This document shows, in pieces, positions 22,874 to 32,945 of a stretch of DNA of 64,000 nucleotides. Under the pieces are notes generated by a model. It saw only the letters and a program-made list of their open reading frames with translations, did not search any database and was not told the origin of the DNA. The DNA is from Paraphaeosphaeria minitans (lineage: Eukaryota > Ascomycota > Dothideomycetes > Pleosporales > Didymosphaeriaceae). The DNA lies in contig WJXW01000010.1 of NCBI GenBank assembly GCA_015832175.1, positions 1,550,001 through 1,614,000 of the forward strand, written 5' to 3'. Made by a program: the position numbers and the translations under genes. How positions within the stretch are numbered: the first letter of the stretch is position 1; each line of letters opens with the position of its first letter.

Positions 22874-23818
22874 TCACCTCACAACTTCTTGCAGTCGCAT
22901 CGCCCCCTTCCCCAGACTAGAAACCTTGTCGTAACACCTCCCACACAACACCTCGCCCACCCCCTCCCACAAACACGCATCATCGCTCTGCCACGTCCCC
23001 CCGCCCCTCTGCCACACCCCCTCCCCCCTCGGCAGCATCATCTGCCCCTCCAACCACCGCGCCAACCTGGCCTCTGCATCCCCACCCACCCGCGCAAACC
23101 GCACGCCCCTCACCCCCGTAAACAGCTTCAACACGGCGAAATCGCACGCCTCGAACTGCGCCTGCCACACCCTAACCTCGAGATACTCGGCCCCTGAAAA
23201 CGCCGCCGCCGCCTGCGCTGCGGTGAACTGCGGATCCGTGTCCAGCCGGAGACATATCTGCCAGCGCGAGATGAGGTCCGCGACGCGGGGATGCAGGACG
23301 GGTTTCGCGGAGGAAGTGAGGTGGGGCAGGGAAGTCAGCAGGGCAGGATGGGCGTGGAAGATGTGAGGTGCGTAGAGCAGGGGTGTTGCTTCGTCGTGGG
23401 TCTTGCGACATGTGGATAGGATGGCTGGGTGGAGACATGTCGCCGTCGAGGTCTGGTTGTAGTGGCGCACGCTGAGGTTGTCCTTGCATTTCGTGAGGTG
23501 GTCGAGGTTCACGGCGTCTGGGCAGAGGAGTTCGGTGTAGATTTGGTTCCTGAGCTCCGCGGGGAGCCGGAAGAAGGGGGAGGCTTCTTGGTTTGAAGTC
23601 GGGCAGGGTAGACTTCCTATCCCCGAGGGTACGGACTGGCGTTGGGCATCAAGCAGAGCGCTCCTGGGGCTTTGTTCTGTCCCTGTTGGTCGTGGTACGA
23701 TCGATTTTGAGGTGTGTAGCTGGAGCGTGGGATGCGAAGGCTCAGTGGTGGGATACGCGTTCGCTCCGTTGTGTACCATGGCGGGATTTGGATGGTAGTA
23801 GAGGGCGTATGTTGCCAT
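22874..23818 (-). CDS. F-box-like (2EXR-type) protein of unknown role
   Basis: 314 aa in one exon. The anchor is SPFFRLPAELRNQIYTELL at about residues 80-98, the motif that opens the large fungal family of F-box-like/2EXR proteins. Next come the usual features CLHPAILSTCRKTHDEATPLLYA (written here only as a landmark; it lies at about 127-149) and IFHAHPALLTSLP. The rest is unrecognised. The family is very expanded in filamentous fungi, and most members have no known substrate. The start is uncertain: the same frame stays open without a stop for 82 more codons upstream, to a TAG at 24067-24065, and a second frame (23617-24057) overlaps it, so a 5' exon or longer N terminus is possible. A Harbinger element is inserted 277 bp upstream of the ATG. 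Confidence 0.7.
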   Translation of the reverse strand: MATYALYYHPNPAMVHNGANAYPTTEPSHPTLQLHTSKSIVPRPTGTEQSPRSALLDAQRQSVPSGIGSLPCPTSNQEASPFFRLPAELRNQIYTELLCPDAVNLDHLTKCKDNLSVRHYNQTSTATCLHPAILSTCRKTHDEATPLLYAPHIFHAHPALLTSLPHLTSSAKPVLHPRVADLISRWQICLRLDTDPQFTAAQAAAAFSGAEYLEVRVWQAQFEACDFAVLKLFTGVRGVRFARVGGDAEARLARWLEGQMMLPRGEGVWQRGGGTWQSDDACLWEGVGEVLCGRCYDKVSSLGKGAMRLQEVVR

Positions 23819-24097
23819 TGCTTTTGTTCCCCTCTCAGTCGATTGGTCTTGGATTTTGGCAGACTGCTTTTCAGATATGATTTGGCCCAGGAGTATGCAG
23901 GTTGCGAAGCAGCTACAGCTGGGAAGCAGGTGCCGGTGGGCGATTGAGGTGGTGAAGTCGCTGGTGTCGATGGATTCGAAATATTCGGTGTCGATTCTTC
24001 TGATGGTGTTGGAAACGCTGGTCGTATGATGACTGGCGATGTCGCGTTTGCGGTCATCGGAGAGCTAGTCTCCTATCCGGCTTGAGTATTGGACTTA

Positions 24098-27008
24098 GGG
24101 CCTGTTCGGTAGACGTGATCTAGAGGCTTGATCTCATCTCGATTACTAGATCCAGTTAGGCTCACATTAAGATCACGCCGTGTTTAGTTTAAGCGTGATC
24201 TTAACGTTATAAATAGAGGTCTAATCTAGGAGCAATTAACTAGCTAAATTAAACCCTGCTAGTGCTAATAGAATCTACGTTTATACCTATTTAAGCGCGA
24301 GATTATAAATTAAACTAAGTATAAAGTTAAGAAGTCTATCTTACCTAATTTTAGAGCTTTTTAACGCTGTAATACTTAGTAGAGAGGCCTTTATAAGCGT
24401 TATAAAAGCGTTAATAGTAATAACTTTAGTGTTAATTAATACTATAAAGAGGACTATAGCTCTACCTATAGGCGTAAATAAATACGCAGAGGATATGTGC
24501 CTAGGTCTAGCTTAGCTAGCTAGGTGCCTTATTAATAACTTATACCTATATAAAGAGATATAACTTTAGCAGAGTACCTTTAAGGCTCTTATTACTTACT
24601 ATAAATAATATATTAAAAATAGCTAATAAATTAAAGTTAAGAAAAAAGTATTTACATTTCTATATATCTATACGTAAGGAGCTAGGTGGCGAGAAGCTAA
24701 ACACTACTATAGGCACTTACTAAGCATAATTACTATATACGTATATAGAGATTTTGCTTAACTTTTACTAACGTTAGTAGTAACTTTTATAAAGTCCTTA
24801 CTACAGTCCTTTTACTATACCTAGAAGTTGTATATTTGCCCTCTAGCGCCTGCCTAGAGGCTATATATAATAACCTAAAATATATACCTTTCTTTAAAGA
24901 CTATGTAGAAGCTCTTAATAGGTTAAACTTTAAAGTTTATATGCTAGTAGATAACTCTAAATAATATAGAAATTGCTATAGATACCTCTTCTAAAACGTA
25001 TTAGCAGCTATTAACTTTAATATAAACTTTATATACGTCTTAGCTAGCTAAGAGGGCAGCGCTTATAATACTTAGGTGCTTATAGACACTTATTAATAAG
25101 AATTTATAGCTTCTTTAGGCAAATATTACCTAGTAGACGCTAAGTATACAAATAGCAATATAACGCTTATACTATATTATAGTGTATACTATTACCTTTA
25201 AGAGATAGCGCAGCTACTAGATAGTAGGCCTTAAATAGTAGAAAAGCTATTTAATTACTAGTATAGTAGTTTCTAAAATATTATTAAGTGTATATTTAGC
25301 GTTTTTAAGCGTTGTTAAAGGATTTTTAATAGGTCTTATAAGTTTAATATTATAACTTAGGTTAAGCTTATATACGCTCTTATAGCTGTATATAATCTAA
25401 TTAATTAAATAGGTAGTGTAGGTAAGGATTTTAAGTAGCTACCTACGTACGCTAGTAAGTAGTATAAGAACTTTTTCTAGGAGGTTACTATTACAGAGAA
25501 TTAATACCTAATAAATTAGCCTTTAATAAGGGAGGAGTAGGAGTTGTAGCGTAAAAAGATAGTAGAGGAGATATAGGCGTTATATAAATAAGCGATTTAG
25601 GAAAGTAAGGTATAGAAAAAAAGGCGTAGGTTACTAGAGTAGTAATACTATAGAGAGTAAGCAAAACACTAACTAGCGTATAGACTACTATTGCTAGTTT
25701 TAGTGTATTGCGCTAATCTACTTTTATATACTTATTAACTTTCTATAGAAACTCTATAACCTACTCTTTCTTTTTTAACTTACTATTACCCTCCTAAGTT
25801 AGCCTAATAGTGTATAGCTATAGCTACTTATTATGTAAAACACCTAGCTGCTTATTTACCTTATTCTTTACCTAGGTTTTCTGCACTAATTAAGGCTTAA
25901 GACTTAGATAGAGCTTAGTAATAAAGGGTAACTTAAAACGCTTAGTAATTAGTATCTTTAAGTAGTAATCTAGGATACTATATATTTTTATAAAATAATT
26001 AATTGCCTCCTACTAAGAATCTTTTAATAGAGCTTCTACTAATCCTCTAATTTCTATAGCTATATTACTAACCTACTTACTTAACTTATTAGCTAAAGTT
26101 ATCTTTTTATAAGATCTCTCTACTATAGTTAACGTCTCTACACGCCTTTTATAAGGCCCTAGAGTCTCTACTTTATTACTATCCTCCTTACTATTACCTT
26201 TAACTATTACTATAATTAATTAATTAATATCTCTTACCCTAGCTCTATTAGTAATTACGCTGTTAAATAGTCGCTAGTGTAGGTTTTTATACGCTAGAGG
26301 CTTTATATAATATTTTTAAGTATTTAGGTATTTTTTAAAGTACTCTATTAGCGCTTAGCTATTTTCTATAATAACACTAAACTTATTTATAGTAAATTTA
26401 AAAAAGTTATTTAGCTTTTACTAGACTTTCTAGTCTACCTTATAGTTATTATAGCGATTTTTACACTACTAGATAGATAACACTACGCCTAGTAGAGACA
26501 CTAAAGCTACTTTTTTAGCTACTACGCGCTACACTATTACTTTATAACTAGTATTTATACGTTACTTATAGTCCTCTATCTACTCTATAAGCGCTAAGAG
26601 GAGCGTTTTAATTATATATAGTAACTATAAACTCTAACTCTAGCTCCTTTTAGGCGTTAGCAATGCTATAAACGTTAATAGAGACAACGCTAGCGTCTAT
26701 AATAGAGGAAAGAGAGTTAATATTAGTAATAAAATAGGCGTTAAGCTCTATAAGAGCTTTTATAACGCTTTATACGCTAAAGTACTTAGAGTTAGTATAG
26801 AGGATTAATTAATAATACTAAAGTTTAATAAGATAAGACTTTTAGATAGGTAGTTACTAAATATAGGTTAATCTAGGTATATTAGAAGCGGGTCTTTAGA
26901 ACAATTTGTATAGCTACACTAATAAAAAATTCTACGCCAGCGCTTTACTGAAACTGGGCGAGATCAAGCCCAGATCACGATTTGAGATCACGCCCACCGA
27001 ACAGGCCC
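24098..27008 (+). mobile_element. PIF/Harbinger DNA transposon, RIP-degraded
   Basis: The 2911-bp element has terminal inverted repeats that start GGGCCTGTTCGG at 24098 and end CCGAACAGGCCC at 27008; similarity continues inward (CGTGATCT, then CTTGATCTC). It is flanked by a perfect 3-bp target duplication TTA (24095-24097 and 27009-27011), the PIF/Harbinger hallmark. The interior is strongly AT-rich with stops in all frames, while the flanks and outermost bases are normal, so RIP stopped near the element edges. A degenerate DDE transposase lies inside. It is surely inactive. Confidence 0.9.
24870..25420 (+). pseudogene. Remnant of Harbinger DDE transposase
   Basis: Reading the plus strand through the stops gives the order of blocks typical of the HARBI1/DDE_4 fold: a first acidic site near VDN followed by YRN, then QNVLAA, then FIYVLA and EGSAYNT (the second catalytic Asp reads Asn, as expected from a G-to-A RIP change), then YYLVDAKY with the third site, YYYLQE, RPQ, ELFN-like and IFSVFKR. 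Many codons are TAG or TAA where Gln or Trp would be expected. No intact product is possible. Limits are approximate. Confidence 0.8.
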
Positions 27009-27011
27009 TTA

Positions 27012-27799
27012 TCCGGAAGGTTGTCCGGAAGTAGGTGTTGAGCTAGTCGTTGTTGCGAGTAACAATGGCGAGACGATGATGGTATTGGAAAGTAAATCTA
27101 GGGGGTTATAAACGAGTGAAATTGAAGTTACAAAATATTGACCATGCCTACACCGTCGAGAATCACGTTGTTGGACAGCGAATCTGCCCGAGGGTGATGG
27201 TCCGAGCGTTGCGATAACAACACGGTGAGCGCGAAGTAGCGCCACACGTCACACCACCGCCAGCGGCCAGCTCACCACCTGCGCGCATCCGTGAGCTGGC
27301 TGCGACGCTGTCCCACAATAAAAACTTGTTGATATCTTCGCCTCCTGGGATGATGGAAGTTCAATAGCTCCTAGGGTCTCCTGCGTTGCTCTCGATCGTT
27401 GGATGGGCATAAGTGTGTTGGCGCGCTAGGTAGGTACCTACATATTCTGGACAACACGTTCATGTGGTTTCCTACAGCGCCCATCAAGGTCGCATCCCAT
27501 CACAGGCCGACCTTTCCCAGATTCAAAGGTTTCGTCGTGTCGTCAAGCCATGTCTTCTGGTAGGCTGTGCCATCGAAAGAGGAACTTTGATGACATTTGT
27601 TCCGCGGTAAATAAGCTACCAGCAATTAAGTTGCTCGATTAGTATGCCATGATCTAGTTTTCAACCTCTTCGTTCAGGAAATCCTTACTCCGCGCCCTCG
27701 GGGTATAATGCAACGCCTTCCCCTATAAGATTTTCTTGCTCAAACCTGTCCTCATATCATCATACAGTCCACCTCTCCGAGTTATCATCGTCTCGCTCT
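27012..27799. other. Intergenic after the Harbinger element
   Basis: Normal-composition DNA between the transposon and the 3' end of the Ala/Pro-rich gene. A GTAGGTACCTAC motif lies near 27430. A 78-codon minus frame at 27009-27245 has no features. No gene is seen. Confidence 0.55.
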
Positions 27800-28589
27800 T
27801 CAAACCACACCGCCAATTCCCAAGCCCACGGCCGCCATGGCTCCCACCTTCCACTCCGGTCCTACGGTTTTCGCAGCGCCCTGTTCGATAATCGTCTTTG
27901 TAACACCCAATCGTCCTGTGAGCGTTCCTATGCCTATGCTTCCCTTGCCAGGGGATGGAGCGGCGTCGGAAAGCCCCTCGTTACGTAGCGTGATCGTGTG
28001 AGGAAGCCATGTCCTAGAGGTACCGCCAACCCACGTCTCAATCCACTGTACCGTGATATATACTCCAGACTCGTCCGGTGAGGCTGCCGCAGGCGCAGGA
28101 GGAACTGGAGCGGGTGGTGCAGGCGTAATCGCAGGCGGCACTACGAGCGGCGCGGCCGGAGCAGTGCCGGGGACAATTGTAGGAGGAACTGCAGGAGGGG
28201 CTGCAGGAGGGGCTGCAGGAGGGGCTGCAGGAACTATTTCAGAAGGGATTGCAGGAGCTACTGCTGTAGACGTCGGCACATCTGGTGGAACGGTAGCGTT
28301 GACCCCAGCGTTTGGAGCTGCTGGAACTGGCACGGCCTGACGAAGACTGTGGGATCTGTCAGCGTTCGCTGTCACTTTCGACATTGCGTTCAACTCACTC
28401 GAGCTCCTGCATGTCTAGACCATCCAGGGCTTGGGTCATCGCAGGACCATTTGAATTTGGTGGCAAGACTGAAATCGTACCGACTCCGGTGGTAGAAGTA
28501 GATGTGAAGCGTAAGAGTTCAGCGAATTGGATAGCCTCGCCTAGAGTAAGAAGTGATAGGCTGAGCGCGGCGATTGCTGTTTTCCTCAT
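27800..28589 (-). CDS. Secreted Ala/Pro-rich protein with a C-terminal hydrophobic tail
   Basis: Function unknown. Two exons (28589-28399 and 28346-27800) with a 52-bp intron (GTGAGT, CGCTGAC, CCACAG) give 245 aa. The N terminus (MRKTAIAALSLSLLTLGEA) is a signal peptide. The middle is low-complexity Ala/Pro/Val with a repeated APPA motif, like a flexible wall spacer. A short conserved-looking block follows (VYITVQWIETWVGG, then SRTWLPHTITL); similar aromatic/Thr blocks occur in fungal surface proteins. The last about 17 residues (VGAMAAVGLGIGGVV) are small and hydrophobic, compatible with a GPI-anchor signal or a membrane anchor. Without splicing, exon 1 stops almost at once, which supports the intron. 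It is probably a cell-surface protein. Confidence 0.75.
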
Positions 28590-28674
28590 CTTGAGACAAG
28601 TCGATGTTGCTGGCGCTTGTCAGCATGTCGTCGTCCGTGTCGGTGTTTGGACTTACCCATATATGCTGACACCA

Positions 28675-28747
<73 letters not shown>

Positions 28748-29450
28748 CAGACCCAAGGACAGTGAGTAAAAGTGCTCCCTATTTGCTCAAGCGCTAGGCA
28801 CGAGTCACGATACTATGCAGCTGCTGTCAACCGCCGATGGCAAACGCTGTTATCCGTACACAGTCCGCTATTCCATCCACTGTCCACTCATATACCGTGC
28901 CCAGTTAAGCTCAGATGCGATACTTTCGTAGGGAAGATGTGGTAGCAGCAACAGTTCAAAGAGCGACAACGTAAGTGAGCGACTAAAGGTACTAGGTAAA
29001 GGAGTGTGGTGAATGTATGACATCCGAAAAAGTTGTATGTTGTAAAGAGAGAGAGACAGCGTGAAAGCGTTAATGGTAGCGTGGCAAGATATCGCGGTAC
29101 CTGAGGAAGGAGTGGCTGCCATTGTTGCGGCAGGCGGCAGTGTGGAACGGGAGAATGGGCGTTTAGTTAGGAAGGAGCAGGGGACGACGGTCCGCGGTGG
29201 CTCTTACCTTTTATGTTTTCAGACACTTCAAATCCTTTTAAACGAAGAAAAACACCCTCACCGCTGATCTAACAAACTTACGTGCGCCCTTTGTGATAAT
29301 GATTGCTGCTCTGAACACAAGTCAACAGTCGAGCAGGCATCATGAAGTCAAGCTTTGAGCGCTCTATCCCTTTCTTATTGCACTATGGTAAGTACATCCA
29401 CGCAATATTCCTACAATACAGCACACAAGCGAGGGTCCGCCATTCTCCCC
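28590..29450. other. Intergenic with a dinucleotide repeat
   Basis: Holds the promoter of the Ala/Pro-rich gene and the 3' flank of the GH25 gene. A GA/GT microsatellite lies at 28679-28746, within 100 bp upstream of the Ala/Pro-rich gene's start, so it may affect its promoter. No gene is seen. Confidence 0.55.
28679..28746. repeat. (GA)n-(GT)n compound microsatellite
   Basis: About 18 GA units passing directly into about 15 GT units. Confidence 0.97.
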
Positions 29451-30172
29451 TCACCCACTAGCCAACCTCCTCAACCCCGCCTCATCCCCATTGAAAACAT
29501 CACTATCCCCCCCGTACGCATTGCTATCCTTATACTGCCAGATGGTATAATACGGCCAACCCCCCGGGATCGTCCCTGGTGCACTCGCCCACCGCGCCAA
29601 CATCAACGGACTCGTGTCCTTGAACGCAGCACTATTCCCCGTGCATGTCGTCCACCAGCTCAGGTTCGTGTAGATAATCGGATACCGCCCTGTCAGACTG
29701 CGGTACTGGTCCGAGAACGACTGGATCCACGCGACAGTCTGGGAGGTCGAAAGGCCGCCGCAGTTGGCGACTTCGAGGTCCAGCATGCCGGGCAGTGTGC
29801 TACCATCGGCGGACCAGCCACCACCATGCGCGACGAAGAAGGATGCCTGAGCTGCGCCCGAGGAGGAGCCAGGCTGGGCGAAGTGGTAACCGCCACGGAT
29901 GAAGCCTGCGTTTGTTGCGCCGCTGTAGTGTTGGGAGAACTTTGAGAGTCAGTTGGAAGGATGGTGAGATGAGGTGGAGGCAGTGGACGTACCTTAGGGT
30001 CTGTGTAGGTCGTGCCTTCTGTAGCTTTGATGTAGACGAAGCGGAGACCGCCTGAATACGCGGCTGCGAAGTTGACGGTGGATTGGTAGTGGGAGATGTC
30101 GAAGCCTTGAACTGCGGCCTGGGATGTTGCGGCTAGGAGGGCCAGCGTGGAGAGGTGTGGTGCGAACTTCAT
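29451..30172 (-). CDS. Secreted GH25 lysozyme (N-acetylmuramidase)
   Basis: Predicted to cut bacterial peptidoglycan outside the cell. Exons 30172-29993 and 29939-29451 give 222 aa. The 53-bp intron has donor GTACGT and an AAG acceptor, which is unusual but the only one that keeps the GH25 fold in frame (DPK joined to FSQHYSGATNAGF). A signal peptide (MKFAPHLSTLALLAATSQA) is followed by GFDISHYQ with the first catalytic Asp (D25), VYIKATEG, IRGGYHFA, and MLDLEVAN with the D114-x-E116 pair. The C-terminal half has the expected IIYTNLSWW and IWQYKD. The length is standard for fungal GH25. Such enzymes are scattered among fungi and mostly bacterial elsewhere, and are often used against bacteria; the role here is inferred. 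Confidence 0.94.
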
Positions 30173-31360
30173 GATTGTGTGGTTACGCTGGGTATTTGGA
30201 AGCCGAGTTGACTTTGACCTTGCCTTGATCACGCAGTAAGGTCAGGACATCCAGACAGCTTTATACTCACATTCTGTCTTTGATATAAGAATCGTCCACG
30301 GACGGCGCACGACACTATACCCAAACTCTCACCTCTTTAGCGAGAGTTGCGACGATCCCGTCGTACAGGCTCCAATCGAAACCCAGCGCTCTAAACATGT
30401 GTGTACGTCGCTTCGTATTCCGGACTTGTCTTCGCCTCTGATCATCACACTCTTGTTTTAGAAGGGCAGGTGTGTTTCGCGATACGCATGCCAAAGTTCC
30501 TTTTTTTCGGAGGCGCAACGAAGCAGTTGAGATGTGTGGAGGTTGTTTCCTAGGTTGTGGAATCCCTGGAGACATTTGACGTGGACCGGTAGCGAGTTGA
30601 TCTGTACGAGAACTCGCGCAAGGGCTGAGCATCACGATAGGTGAACATCGTACACGACGTAGGTGGCTGAACGCCCAACTAGGGACGCGCGCGTTGCGGA
30701 CGCGACAACTGGCTGTTCCTACGCCGTGGACACTCTAGAGACTTTGGCGTGAAGCGGCCACCCAGGGATGCGCGCAACTTGGAAGCCAAATTGACACCGT
30801 CGTAGTGTTGTCGGAAATAAAACCGCACTAGACCGAGGAAAGAATACGAAATTGCGAAATTGCCGTGCGGCTGCTATTCTCATCGCGCGTGCGCGGAACA
30901 GCCTTGCGACTCTTGAGCGAAGATCGCCGTGCCTGCACCATGACACAAGCATGCCCTAGGTACGCGCGTACAGCGAATGCGGTTCCTCGCCCAATTTCCG
31001 CAACCAGAAGAAAGGCCAAGAATACCCACGATCCTATCAACGGGACCGGCAGTTTTGGAATGTAGGTAGGCTTCGGAATGTAGTCGTTACGCGCGAAGGA
31101 CTCCAGCCGAGGCCGATCAGGTGTAAAAATATCATTATCGAATGGATCGTGGTCCTATGCTCATGGTCGCGTAGCTGCGCTCGCAACTCTTCCGATCCCG
31201 CACGTACCTATATACAGTTGTGTGGTAGCATGCACTCCCAAATGCAAGTGAGTCAAGGCCTGATCCTAGTCCCGATACCACCAGGCCGTGGTAAGACAAC
31301 CCCTCCAAACGCCTTGCAAATGGATCAAAAACACCGGATATCAAAATCGTCCTGTTGGAC
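30173..31360. other. Intergenic between the GH25 and GH76 genes
   Basis: About 1.2 kb. It holds the GH25 promoter and the 3' flank of GH76, which is on the same strand. Frames of 60-106 codons on both strands show no domain or signal sequence. Confidence 0.55.
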
Positions 31361-32945
31361 TTAAATGATCAGCCAATATGCGCCACCGATCGTTGCAACG
31401 GCCATGAAGATGGTAAGAATCGCCGCGCCCGCCTTGTCTCCTGCTGTAGCAACGCCGTAATCCAGCTTCGGAATGCCTTCGTCTTGGCCGGTACCTAGGC
31501 TGGGGTTGCCCTTGCTGGTGCCGCCGGAATTACTTGTCAAGGGAGACTTCGACCATGGTACCATATTTGCAGCAATGATACTCAAGGCAGCTAATTGTTC
31601 ACCAACTCCCGACTTGCCATCGTAGCCGGTCTGGTACCACCGGTTTCCGCATTCGTATGACCCACCACCCGTGGTGGAAGGCCCAACACAAGCCTGTGCG
31701 GCTGCTATGCCTGACTTTTGTAGGAGTGGCATGACCGTGGGTGCTGTGAACGGTGCGAGTTGGGCGGACGCGGCGTACCACCTCGCGAGGTAGCCTTTGA
31801 AAGACACCATGTCGCCATTGCAGTTTTGCGGTCCTTCGCAAGGCTCAGTCAAAATGCCGTTGTTTTGGGCAGGGAAGAAAATCGACGTTTTGTTGATGAG
31901 TCCGGTCAGGCGCTCTCTCCAGATGTCGGAACCGTTCGTGTAATTGTACATCTGGCATGGTGAGCACACGTCACGACACAAAATTGGCGCGTTGATGACT
32001 TACGTAGGCAGCGCCTCCAATCATGATGCCGTAGTTGTAAGTCCACTGGTTTGTGTCGGGCTTGGTGCAATTCCCCTGATCCCCACTTCCCGCGTCAATG
32101 TTTGAGCCATCGTAGACAACAAAGTCTTTGGTTACAAGCGGACTTGTGTTCTGCAGCCAGTCAAAGATCTCCACTGCCTTGTCCGCGTATGTCGAGTTGC
32201 CGGTAAACAGCGCCAGGCGAGCTGAGAGCTGAAAGTATCCACCGTTCGAGGCCAGGTTCTTGTAATTCCACCCGGGCAACCACTGGTAAATCTGCCAGCG
32301 CACTCCGCCACCGCATGTCGCAGCTTCCCATCGGGTGCCAAGCTGGTTCCAAATGGACTGGCTGAGAGCGAGCCAGCCGGGGGTGCCATCGGGAGGGTTG
32401 GGAAAGTTGTACTCGGCGGCGCTCATGAGCGTGAAGGCCCAAAACAGTTGGTCGTCGTTGCCTTCATCCTTGGACTGGTTCGCAGGCATCTACAGTGTGT
32501 CAGATAGACGTCGTCTCGATAATCAGTCGTCTGCCCTGCAAAATCGATCGCGCTTGTGTAACCATGGGCGACCGCAGGACTGCGTCGGAACACAACTCAC
32601 ATAATCCCACTTGTCTCCTGCCTGGTGTATCAAGCCGGCGCGAATCATGTCGTTGTAGTCATCATCGCCAGTGTAGTACCAGTAGTCGATCAACTGGCCA
32701 AACATAGCACCGGCTTGCCACCAATAGTAAGGCGGGTATGTCAACAGCCCGGTTATACCGGAGAGGACCTGGCTGTCGTTGCTCGCATACATGGACCATA
32801 GTACTTGAGCGACATCTTTTGAAACGGCGCGCACCGAGTCCTCGTTCGTCGGGTCGAGGACAATGGCTGATGCGGGGAGCGAGCACAGGTTCACCGCCAA
32901 GAGCGACACGGCCGTCCAAGCCTGGGCGGCGGATAAAAGCTTCAT
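31361..32945 (-). CDS. GH76 mannan endo-1,6-alpha-mannosidase-like protein, Dcw1/Dfg5 family
   Basis: GPI-anchored cell-wall enzyme, thought to attach GPI mannoproteins to wall glucan by cutting and transferring their glycan (family knowledge). Exons are 32945-32601, 32489-32004 and 31951-31361, all in phase 0. Introns are 111 bp and 52 bp, giving 473 aa, the normal family size. A signal peptide (about 27 residues) precedes DPTNEDSVRAVS. GH76 landmarks are LTYPPYYWWQAGAMFG, GNDDQLFWAFT with the catalytic Asp pair D127-D128, GGVRWQIY, and YNYGIMIGGAAY just before intron 2. The C terminus has a Ser/Gly-rich stretch followed by a hydrophobic tail (AAILTIFMAVATIGGAYWLII, at the very end), as expected of a GPI signal. 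No key residue is missing. Confidence 0.95.

Noticed and set aside
22548..23197. Several frames over the 12-bp minisatellite
   Set aside because: Repeat-encoded on both strands; the only supported gene is the minus-strand F-box-like one.
28053..28340. Gly/Ala-rich plus frame
   Set aside because: Antisense to the Ala/Pro-rich secreted gene and explained by its GC-rich codons.
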